A DNA stretch of 32,916 bases, taken from a virus. How positions within the stretch are numbered: the stretch's first letter is position 1; the number at the start of each line of letters is the position of its first letter. Under the pieces are notes generated by a model. The model did not search any database. It was not told the origin of the DNA and saw nothing but the letters and a program-made list of their open reading frames with translations. The stretch is taken from positions 1 through 32,916 of the IMG/VR virus record IMGVR_UViG_3300035162_001664, one strand, 5' to 3'. The position numbers and the translations under genes are program-made. Shown here one piece after another: positions 26,101-30,817 of this stretch.

Positions 26101-28094
26101 CTGCAATTGAAAACACAATTGCAACACTTACAAGCGAAATTGCAACACTTGAAACTGACATTGATACACTTGAAACTGATATACAATCTGTAGGTGATTA
26201 TCTAATTAATCCAGGAAAAACAATTATCTTAAATACTACTCCTGTTGTTAATGATGTTATTACTATAATGACATTTGGCACTAATGGTAATGATATTATT
26301 TTAATTGACAATTTCATTGGCGACGGTAGTACCAGTGAGTTTGTAACTCCTCTTAAATATACTGATGCATTAAGAGTATTTGCAACAGTTAATGGCAAGC
26401 AGCAAACTCCTAGAGTTAAAGAATCAACTGACGAATACGAAGAAGTAGGCAGATTAGTATTAGAATTTGATCCTACTCCGGACGCTAATGCTACAGTTAA
26501 GTATACTGTGTACAATAACGAATCACCTGATTATAGTTACATACAGAAGCAAAATATAACTACTGACTTTAGTACACTTGCTTATAATTTAGATGATACG
26601 CCATATGGTGCATCACCTAGTGCAAACTTCATAGTTGCATTTAAAGGAGATAAATTACTAAATGGAGGCTATACACAAACTGCAATAACAACAGCAAGCA
26701 ATGCTTATCAAGTAGATTTAAGTGATTTTGCAGATGGTGAATTTAGTGCAGATCACGTAGAAATTTATGTCGAAGGCCAACAAAAAGCACTTGGTGTTGA
26801 TTATCAAATTGACTTCGGATTAAACACTATTGATTTTATTCCAGGAAAAATTACAGCAGGCCAAGAGCTTAAAATATTTATAATGACTCGTGCTGACTAT
26901 TATGTAATTAATAATCAATTTGTATTAGCAGCAAATCCTGAAGATAACGAAGATATTATGATAATGACATTCTTTAACACTGATGTATTTGATACAAATC
27001 ATGTATCTAAGAGCGTACTATCACGTCGTAGTCTAACAATAGATAGTAAATGGTACAGAAGTAGTGTTGCAGGTAATGCAGGAATTATTTTACTAGATAG
27101 CGCAGTATCAAATGAAAACTATGTAATGATTGCAATTAATGGCGATGTACTAACTCCGCATAGAGATTATCGTTTAATTGAAAACGGCACTGCGGTACAA
27201 GTTGATATTGCACGTAATATTAACAGTACTGATAATTTTTATGTAATTGTGTTTGACTATGATCCTGTAGAAAAGAGTATTGCGTTTAGACAATTTACTG
27301 ATAACTTAAACAGAACGCATTATAAAGCAATTAACAATACTAAGATGGCCAAATTAGCTGCACCATTAAATTGGTATGATACATCGATTAATGTTGATGA
27401 TGCAAGCAATTTAGATACTCCTAATCCTAGAAAAAATATTCCGGGAATTATCTTTATAGGTGCTGAACGCATAGAATATATGCAAAAGAATGGGAATGTA
27501 TTAAGTCAATTACGTCGTGGCACAGTGGGAACAGCTACCCAAGCAGTATATCATATAGATACTGAGTTACTTAATCAAGGTAAAAGCTTAACAATTGATT
27601 ATACAGACACTGAAATGACTTCGATATTTTATGGAGACGGATCGACACAAGAGTTTTTACTTCCATACGCAGTTACGGTAAATACAAGTACAGTAAGAGC
27701 AAATAACAAATGGAATCGAATACATGAAACTGATATTAATGTTGCAGATATTCCAGACAGTTATGGCCAAGTAGACGATATTGAAGTCTTTGTAGGAGGT
27801 AAGCGTTTGTTAAAAGTACCATGCACATTATACAATCCTAATAAGGATCAATTAAGTCCAGCAGGCGACAGCGCACTTCCGGCAGACTTTAGTGCAACTG
27901 TTCCTCAATTAAACAATGCAGGTAGTAAAATACCAGTACCGATAAGATTTACAGTGCCGCCGGCAATGGGATCGAAGATTGTCATTAAGCGTAAACAAGG
28001 CGTAATTTGGCAAGAACGCGGAGAATCATTAGCAGATGCAAAAAATTCAATTGCTAAGTTTTTACGTGCTCAAGAAGTTTCGTTTCCAAAATAA
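14172..28094 (+). CDS. Giant 4640-aa baseplate/tail structural protein (gp7 position)
   Basis: One uninterrupted frame encodes about 510 kDa. It follows gp6 with a TAATG overlap, where T4 has gp7 (1032 aa); similarity to gp7 is not visible, so a wedge-periphery role is inferred. Visible parts: a helical start (LLPKYFRTDANKKFLAATLD, residues 25-44); beta domains near 680-745 and 895-960; an aromatic-rich region at 1055-1260; small carbohydrate-binding-like modules at 1415 and 1671; a conserved-looking helical block at 1763-1850; a seven-bladed FG-GAP propeller at about 2074-2640 with two more modules inserted; NAGSGY repeats near 3020-3085 and 3384-3465; a helical block at 3190-3310; GDGST-type beta repeats from 3490 to the end, split by a coiled coil at 3846-4012; and a final IAKFLRAQEVSFPK. 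No signal peptide, membrane segment or enzyme motif was seen. GGAGG lies upstream. Confidence 0.85.
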   Translation: MAKDQEEINLPGTNPSNRKTSVDLLPKYFRTDANKKFLAATLDPLIQDGVIDKLNGYLGRKTSKAFSVTDNYIPDITDDRENYQLEPALVVKDNNQNTTFYKDYNDYVNQLRAYGGNVDNHSRLNTQEFYSLDPRVDWDKLTNYREYYWLSQGPSTISIAGQEKGITSTYGVQLVNDGDNNAYVLSPDGLTRNPTIKLYRGQTYNFEVDQKNNPFAIKTKKVKSGFDFNDGVTNNGAEKGVVSITITQNTPDILHYVNLNDLSASGLIQVLSIDENTKIDVDNEIIGKKQYQLKSGHYLSNGMKIDFVGDVTPSTYADGNWYVEGVGKEIVLISEQTLETLYPTQTITELQFDDVGFDVTPFDQTSDKAKDYITINRSAYDGNQWSRANRWFHKDVIETSFEISGLAPVIDQSARANRPIIEFIPGLQLFNNGWNRIQDVDLVDTVTTDIMSQIEGTTGYYVDNINLVAGMRVIFTADNDLLIKDKVFTVKFVRFNNDTIITLVPDAIPVSSGSTLVIKSGNKNQGKQYWFNGNIWTSAQQKEDVNQPPLFDLYDSNSVSLSDPTVYGSTEFVGNKVFSYREGTGTADTVLGFPITYLNISNIGDIVFDCDLLTDTYNYNINEKKYSIIAKDSFLKVYNRIGGFGYHSAWERAITDSKQFVIRHFIADLNRNNFEIDVYNKAASITDLEIQVFVNNKIVYNYELVTQNDQLFINFITDLVENDSVIIKTHTATNNKNKNGYYEFPLNLQNNPNNEDPQTITLGEILDHVETIVNNSPEVTGDFPGTTNLRDVGNASKYGSRFVKHSGPINIALYHLTNKDTNIIKALDNAAKSYDKFQKSFLDYITNNSTDSTVNLAVDQILNELLSDTDETQSWYNSGMVPFRAFNEIEHIVIDASFSLYGITEMYEPYKHQDKALLVYINDFQITLGDDYEFINDNFVKINIDIQPGDVIKIREYETLVGNYIPPTPAKLGLLPKYKPSIYVDSTLQEPASVIQGHDGSIIRAFDDYRDDLILELERRIFNNIKVEYTDELINFFEFKPGGYRKTDYQLPEVNNILRPLFLKWHKNLNVSYTDNSWYETGNAWNNNYTTGSFGSKPLPGHWRGIYNYWYDTDRPHITPWEMLGFSIEPTWWVDTYGPAPYTSENLILWNDLQDGRIKEPGAERIDTNFSRPQLMDIIPVDQYGNLIDPIASNIAQNYDTLAFADNFNFGDYGPVENAWRRSSGYRFSLLCAWLLTKPAQVFGVYLDRAHTSRDISGIIKYAGEFPTLSGLSNKVSNTVLASGLIDYVNNWLYQSGSSFINNYIFNLANASNQLGAKLAGYTEKQKFRLILDSRTPLNEGNVFVPDENYEVVLNTSSPVEVLSYSGAIIEKASNGFILKGYDQKFPFFNYKPIITSQSDSKIVIGAVSEGYMTWAEERTYIKGKIVQYNSVYYRCREDHLSTTEFDVDKFSKLASLPTIGGRDYFHRTLFSDSYSTVDYGTVFPTVQDVVDFFYGYSAYLEDAGFVFDNYDNENQILHDWDTSIKEFVFWTTQNWAAGTVISLSPGATEFSVEIDYTNVDDLLNDFYDYEIYNSSGTRININDLNISRNNSKFSISSNNDDGIYFARLHLVQTEHVLLIDNKTVFNDIIYDTPAGYRQERIKVLGYKTVLWDGGLTTPGFIYDEIVINNWEPFNQYRIGDIVKNKEFLYSAKKKVVSAEYFDEANWTQLSGVQKSQLLPNFDYRAEQFTDFFDLDTDNFDSEQQRLAQHTIGYQKRKYLENIINDDVSQYKFYQGMILDKGTKNVLTKMFDKLSSADKESLEFYEEWAIRVGQYGAVDSFVEVEYLIDEKKVRLDPQPFELVNIKDSSNTDLVYRFTNDEAYVTYDGYTNTPFKKTTKLPNFIRTAGNVDSDDVTFSVKETTDILNLNIDDFRVGSTVWVSFYGTTWNILRLQDTSSNVLSISPSGKDVIVTLNKIVTLTVGDIVGIKNVSDEADKFYKVKSIADYTVTLETDKQLDNAIDMEDSSLGIFYNFVDARIPNISKLNEITPDVGFQDGELVWVDGEDGNWKVYQKNKVYNTTELLGSSTNENTQGTYGAAVAVDAYNRDFIVADPSGETTTPVPVYESDGINVDRYVTTSKSAVYVYARSNDITAHRLIQTIRLPDNLNKIIFDIPLNDRLEQPLYKGYGKVISTSLDTKFLAIAIPDASNIPSDFTGEWSALTTYADDEVVLYNGVLYQATEDGLNSTPPNLVSAWEAMGHNPIDGQAITNSGLANQGWVGMYIRSGSGSYSNLFNMQSPIPQANQRFGETIRIETVAANDYRMFVSAPGHNGTGQIFVYDWNLATGGKWVWQPTKSLPAIDRATGTDNVEVISTAMDYGYDVKTSNSGNRVFVSAPYANNVHFEEYKGNYNIAIAYAIDNVIKYSGDYWKKLTVSAAGTTPVAGINWEMLSVDSEGAYGKLYVYDYVDNTYQLAQVISEFNLDNTESTISDAFAKSIDVTPSGNTLVIGVPNYDSDQVDTGKVIVFNYVENAYSITQTLTGNATENQEFGHKVSISDDTLAIGSRRGNQVDRITILPEGTTFDSDATYISDIYTDTGKVDVYSRYQGSFTYEDTIILGDKDLYDLGSVLIANNNHVIVGVPNYNEYSGGVIDFWKQYGSSSWKTHRQAIFPADVTNIKSSFLYDTRKNVLAKELDIIDPLQGKIAGPADQEIDYKTFWDPAVYTIGSDTVNVDETGAWDASNIGKVWWDLSTARFVNYHQNSALYRANNWSKLSEFANIDVYEWVSSKYKPSTWDELSASDNGLALGISGVSKYGDTVYSVAREYDTVSKNFTQKYMFWVKQKTTTPNIENRQLSISSIAALIADPKSQGYAHIAITSDNSFVLYNCKQFLNDNDVALNIRFWNTEVTDRNIHRQYQILTEGLDISSPNDTIINKWFDSLVGFTPEGLAVPNPNLSVKQSYGILNKPRQGMFKNRLEAFKQLIEQTNYVFSKNILVDDFNLAPFFEKEPLPNEFSRLYDLKINDDLELSLIATGKLAAAEVDLRIEDGKIVDVIITNAGRGYLTPPAITVVGQGDAAKLESSLDAFGRISSVTIKNAGSGYLDDTYASVRQYTVLNTDVNSTGKWGLYNYSAKSKSWQIVRMQSYDVTKYWNYKDWYAEGFDENTPIDFLIDGSFQLADITPRINQLVKITNIGSSGQWLLLRRNAQSNEGDINLNYQVVGRQDATIEISNALYDYNENVLGYDGISYEEIAYDSIPITESRKILEALRTNIFVDNLQVEFNNLFFNTVRYVLTEQLAVDWIFKTSFVKAKHNVGELDQRITYKNDSLASYEQYVNEVKPYRTKVREFISNYTKTETVNMLTSDFDLQSNNNIRVIDNQLQLNGNTTLDVYPNKSWKDNHTYGVASIEIQNAGSGYQTAPELTIIGGGGTGAAARAFIGRNGSITNIIMTTNGTGYYSMPEIVINGSVDDTGTAARLVAILDNSTIRKNDITIKFDRITGDAEVTTLDVTETFLGTGILTAFNLKWPIDVRKGLATVTINGIELLESEFTVSNSSAFENGLTTTTGHIEIPSPPDAASTLVIEYKKDIGTLTAADRINYYYDPAVGQLSKDTSALMRGVDYGGVSVTGFGFEPSGGWGTDGTTWDNVNWEGSDEAFTDITVYSDLSEVVYTFATAPEVGETWNVYVNGIRIDASNFVAATGNIVMQSIVGDGITTAFTIPISNVPSIVTGDGTDDQIVLRRINSDGSFIPVGVDIDSVIDGRDLGYTQATGYNPEDINIDGDGFVTPTTSSSLEEQLSGHVSEAIDMYVYNLAKSGGPQVNSISYVADGSTKSFAYISDPQSEDALIIKVNNKILRPTDYKYTPNFAAYTDFLVAYESNLAIKQTRLPIAQASLLESTNSLTALDDQLTDILAEITQINIQLSFWNNEVVFYTSEVARIDGEIAAADPLSNQFIILQGERTTALQQLSAAQNEVSNYQDDLQIAEDTRDSISASVPAIENTIATLTSEIATLETDIDTLETDIQSVGDYLINPGKTIILNTTPVVNDVITIMTFGTNGNDIILIDNFIGDGSTSEFVTPLKYTDALRVFATVNGKQQTPRVKESTDEYEEVGRLVLEFDPTPDANATVKYTVYNNESPDYSYIQKQNITTDFSTLAYNLDDTPYGASPSANFIVAFKGDKLLNGGYTQTAITTASNAYQVDLSDFADGEFSADHVEIYVEGQQKALGVDYQIDFGLNTIDFIPGKITAGQELKIFIMTRADYYVINNQFVLAANPEDNEDIMIMTFFNTDVFDTNHVSKSVLSRRSLTIDSKWYRSSVAGNAGIILLDSAVSNENYVMIAINGDVLTPHRDYRLIENGTAVQVDIARNINSTDNFYVIVFDYDPVEKSIAFRQFTDNLNRTHYKAINNTKMAKLAAPLNWYDTSINVDDASNLDTPNPRKNIPGIIFIGAERIEYMQKNGNVLSQLRRGTVGTATQAVYHIDTELLNQGKSLTIDYTDTEMTSIFYGDGSTQEFLLPYAVTVNTSTVRANNKWNRIHETDINVADIPDSYGQVDDIEVFVGGKRLLKVPCTLYNPNKDQLSPAGDSALPADFSATVPQLNNAGSKIPVPIRFTVPPAMGSKIVIKRKQGVIWQERGESLADAKNSIAKFLRAQEVSFPK
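20391..22080 (+). other. Predicted seven-bladed FG-GAP beta-propeller inside the giant protein
   Basis: Seven repeats of the pattern [FY/L]G..[VI], then a hydrophobic strand ending in a Pro-containing turn, then a G-hydrophobic strand, begin near residues 2074, 2167, 2287, 2360, 2474, 2530 and 2607. Clear examples are FVSAPGHNGTGQIFVYDW, LVIGVPNYDSDQVDTGKVIV and VIVGVPNYNEYSGGVIDFW. This is the integrin-alpha type FG-GAP repeat, and seven is the number that closes such a propeller. Two small domains interrupt blades 2 and 4. Confidence 0.7.
26118..26180 (+). repeat. Three tandem 21-base units coding coiled-coil heptads
   Basis: Units at 26118-26138, 26139-26159 and 26160-26180 encode IATLTSE, IATLETD and IDTLETD. 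Neighbouring units share most bases, so the array probably grew by in-frame duplication. It forms the last part of the coiled coil at residues 3846-4012 of the giant protein. Confidence 0.8.
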
Positions 28095-28097
28095 ATA
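28090..28097 (+). promoter_or_regulatory. Candidate late promoter at the end of the giant gene
   Basis: AATAAATA, followed by C as at 10682-10690, overlaps the giant gene's stop codon (28092-28094). With T4 spacing the start falls near 28103, immediately before the purine-rich AGAGAG and the ATG at 28119. It would let the fibre genes be transcribed apart from the 14-kb gene upstream. Confidence 0.5.
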
Positions 28098-28118
28098 CAA
28101 TATGGTAGAGAGAAAAAA

Positions 28119-28730
28119 ATGACAGCTATAACTGAACCAAGTGGAATACACATAGAAGGCCACATTAAAATATTTGACCCTAGTACTAAAGAGGTACTAG
28201 TAGATAAGCGAAATGCTATTCATTATGAAAATATGAGTATTGCACTAGCAGAAAGTATTGCTAATGCAGGCCAAGGAAATATATTTGAAATGTCCTTTGG
28301 AAACGGCGGCACTGCTGTTGATCCTACAGGTATTATTACTTATTTGACACCTAACTCAACAGGAACTAATGCAGGGTTGTATAACCAAACATTTAGTAAG
28401 GTAGTAGACGACCGCAGTACTGAAAATTTAGATCCGTTGAGAAACAAAATTGAAACAAGACACGTTACTGGCGTTAACTATACTGATATAGTAGTTAGTT
28501 GTTTGCTAGACTATGGTGAACCAGAAGGTCAAGATGCTTTTGATAACTCTACCGACACAGAAGCATTATTTGTATTTGACGAACTTGGATTAAAAGCAAA
28601 ACGTATTACAGGCGATAACTTATTAGTTACTCATGTTATTTTTCACCCTGTACAAAAATCATTAAACAGGCTAATACAAATTGATTATACAGTTCGTATT
28701 CAAAGCTTGTCAGGGGGCGGTGAGGTCTAA
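28119..28730 (+). CDS. Unrecognised tail/baseplate-associated protein, 203 aa
   Basis: I do not recognise this family with confidence. The product starts MTAITEPSGIHIEGHIKIFD and is strand-rich throughout, with a short helix region (ENMSIALAESIANAG, about 37-51), a FEMSFGNGGTAVDPTG segment (56-71), an acidic middle (VDDRSTENLDPL), and a C-terminal ALFVFDELGLKA block followed by strands ending VRIQSLSGG. There is no signal peptide or membrane helix. The gene lies between the giant protein and two fibre proteins and behind a candidate late promoter, so a structural role as connector or fibre-attachment protein is likely from context. T4 has gp8 in a similar place, but no sequence similarity to gp8 is visible. 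The following gene starts two bases after its stop. Confidence 0.75.
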   Translation: MTAITEPSGIHIEGHIKIFDPSTKEVLVDKRNAIHYENMSIALAESIANAGQGNIFEMSFGNGGTAVDPTGIITYLTPNSTGTNAGLYNQTFSKVVDDRSTENLDPLRNKIETRHVTGVNYTDIVVSCLLDYGEPEGQDAFDNSTDTEALFVFDELGLKAKRITGDNLLVTHVIFHPVQKSLNRLIQIDYTVRIQSLSGGGEV

Positions 28731-28732
28731 AC

Positions 28733-30817
28733 ATGGCATATACTATTAATTTTAGCGATACTACTAAAGAACCGATTGTTGTTGACGATCTTACTATTAA
28801 CGAGCAAACTGATTTAAGTTTCATCGGAAAAAACACAGCAGGGTATGCTGTTGCAACCGGCGAGAACTTTTTACATCTATTAGAAAACTTTGCTAACATT
28901 AATTCTCCGGCTAATCCTGTTGAAGGACAGATGTGGTATAATACTGCTTCAAACGTATTGAATATTTTTGATAGTACACAATGGGTCGAAAGTGGCGGCC
29001 TTAAAAAGTCAAGTAATAAACCAGCAGCAGCTTCTAGTCAAGAAGGCGATTTATGGGTAGATGCAGGAAGTAAGCAGCTATATTTGTTTGCTAACGGTGC
29101 TTGGATCTTAGTAGGGCCACAGTTTAGCGAAGGTAATAAAACAGGCGTTGTTGGCGAAGCAGTAATAGACGTTAACGATAATACTTACAATGTTGTTAAA
29201 GTTTTTGTTAGTAACGAATTAATAGCAGTACTTAGTGCAGCATCTGAATCAGCTACAGTCCCTTATATTAGACCAAGAACACAAATACCCGGCTTTGAAG
29301 TATTATATAAAGGCATTACATTAAAAAATAATGCAGCGTCTCCGTTTAAGTATTACGGAACAGCTGAAAGAGCTGAAGCATTAAGTGTTGCAGGTAGTAC
29401 AATTACTGCTGATAAATTTTTAAGAAGTGACATTAGCGGAGCAATACAGGGCAACTTGCGAGTTAAGTCAAATGCAGGCGTATTTTTAGGCGAAGAAGGC
29501 ACCTTCAATTTAGGAGTGTCTGGTGCAAATGCTATATTAACAAACTCTGTAGACGGCGCAGATATTAGTTTTAGAATAAACAACGCTGGCGTTCAGTTAT
29601 CTCCATTAACTATAACAAATACCGGAACAGTATCACTAACTGGAGCAATGACAGTTGCAGGAGTTACAAGTTCAGCAGCAGTCAATGTTACAGATACCGA
29701 AGTTAGTACCAATGCTCAAACAGGAGCAATACGTACTGCTGGAGGCATTGGTGTAGCAGGACAATCGTATTTTGGCAACACACTTGATGTTGCAGGAAAT
29801 TTAACAACAACTAATATTGTAACAGCTGGTCAAGGTATTCATGACATAGGTAGTACAACCAATAAGTTTGCAAATGTATATGCTACTACTGCTAATATAA
29901 CAACAATTAATGCAGACACTATTACAGGTAGCAATTTAACTATCGAAGGTAATGTTGATAGTGCAACACAACTTGCTAACACTACTACATTTAGAATTAT
30001 CGGAGACTTAACAAGTGACGATATAACATTTAACGGAACTGCTAATGTAGTTAGTGGCGAATTTGTTCAAGAATTTACTGCTGCATTAGGTCCTGATTTA
30101 ATTAGTAATAAACAATTAATAGCACCTGCTAATATTACTAAAAATACTGACGAGTTATTAATTAATGTTGTAGGCGATTCATTAAAGAAAACAACAGTTA
30201 GCAATATACTTAGTTTAGTACCAACAATGCCAGTAGGGTGTGTAGTGCCTTGGGCAGGTGATTGGACAGTAGTATCTTCTAGACCTAACGGTTGGCTATT
30301 ATGTGACGGTAGTCAAGTAAGTCAAACAAAATTTAATCAACTATTTCAAATGTTAGGTGGCGCAAATAATTTATATCCACAATTGACTGAAGCAAGTCCA
30401 GGAAACTTTTATCTACCAGATCTAAGAGGTCGTATGCCAATGGGTGTTGACACAATGAATAACGTTGAAGGACAAGGCGGCGGCACTGCTGGTCGAATAT
30501 CAAACAACGCAGCTTCAGTAGTTGGCCGTTCAGGCGGCAGTGAATCTAAAACATTGGGTATTACTAACTTGCCAGATCACTCTCATAATATGAAAGACGG
30601 CGACGAGCAATTTTATGCATACCGAGACTTTAACACCGGAGATGCACAGATAACTTCGGCAGACTCTGGAACAACTACAGACGGCGGACAACTATTAGCA
30701 AACTCAGGCACAGTTGCTAACTTAGATGGATCAGACGTTACTACAGGGACACCATTGAATGTACTAAATCCGTACATGTCTCTAAACTTTATTATCTACG
30801 CTGGGGAAGTAACATAA
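28733..30817 (+). CDS. Tail fibre protein with collar domain (gp12-like)
   Basis: A 694-aa fibre in three parts. The N-terminal 110 residues (DLSFIGKNTAGYAVATGENF, then LLENFANINSP and GQMWYN) form a domain shared with the next gene, probably for attachment to the virion. The middle (about 280-440) is beta-structured, with short motifs such as TGAIRTAGGIGVAGQSYFGN and DIGSTTNKFANVYAT that are usual in trimeric marine T4-like fibres. The C-terminus is a phage tail collar domain: MPVGCVVPWAG, GWLLCDGSQVS (about 521-531), YLPDLRGRMPMG (about 561-572), and a metal-type LPDHSHN (about 614-620), comparable with short tail fibre gp12. It probably binds the host surface. The stop overlaps the following ATG by one base (TAATG). 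Confidence 0.85.
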   Translation: MAYTINFSDTTKEPIVVDDLTINEQTDLSFIGKNTAGYAVATGENFLHLLENFANINSPANPVEGQMWYNTASNVLNIFDSTQWVESGGLKKSSNKPAAASSQEGDLWVDAGSKQLYLFANGAWILVGPQFSEGNKTGVVGEAVIDVNDNTYNVVKVFVSNELIAVLSAASESATVPYIRPRTQIPGFEVLYKGITLKNNAASPFKYYGTAERAEALSVAGSTITADKFLRSDISGAIQGNLRVKSNAGVFLGEEGTFNLGVSGANAILTNSVDGADISFRINNAGVQLSPLTITNTGTVSLTGAMTVAGVTSSAAVNVTDTEVSTNAQTGAIRTAGGIGVAGQSYFGNTLDVAGNLTTTNIVTAGQGIHDIGSTTNKFANVYATTANITTINADTITGSNLTIEGNVDSATQLANTTTFRIIGDLTSDDITFNGTANVVSGEFVQEFTAALGPDLISNKQLIAPANITKNTDELLINVVGDSLKKTTVSNILSLVPTMPVGCVVPWAGDWTVVSSRPNGWLLCDGSQVSQTKFNQLFQMLGGANNLYPQLTEASPGNFYLPDLRGRMPMGVDTMNNVEGQGGGTAGRISNNAASVVGRSGGSESKTLGITNLPDHSHNMKDGDEQFYAYRDFNTGDAQITSADSGTTTDGGQLLANSGTVANLDGSDVTTGTPLNVLNPYMSLNFIIYAGEVT

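Noticed and set aside
14172-28094. The giant ORF as an assembly artefact joining several genes
   Set aside because: The frame is open throughout without stops, composition is even, domains change without disturbed junctions, and the start overlaps gp6 in the same way as other genes of the block.
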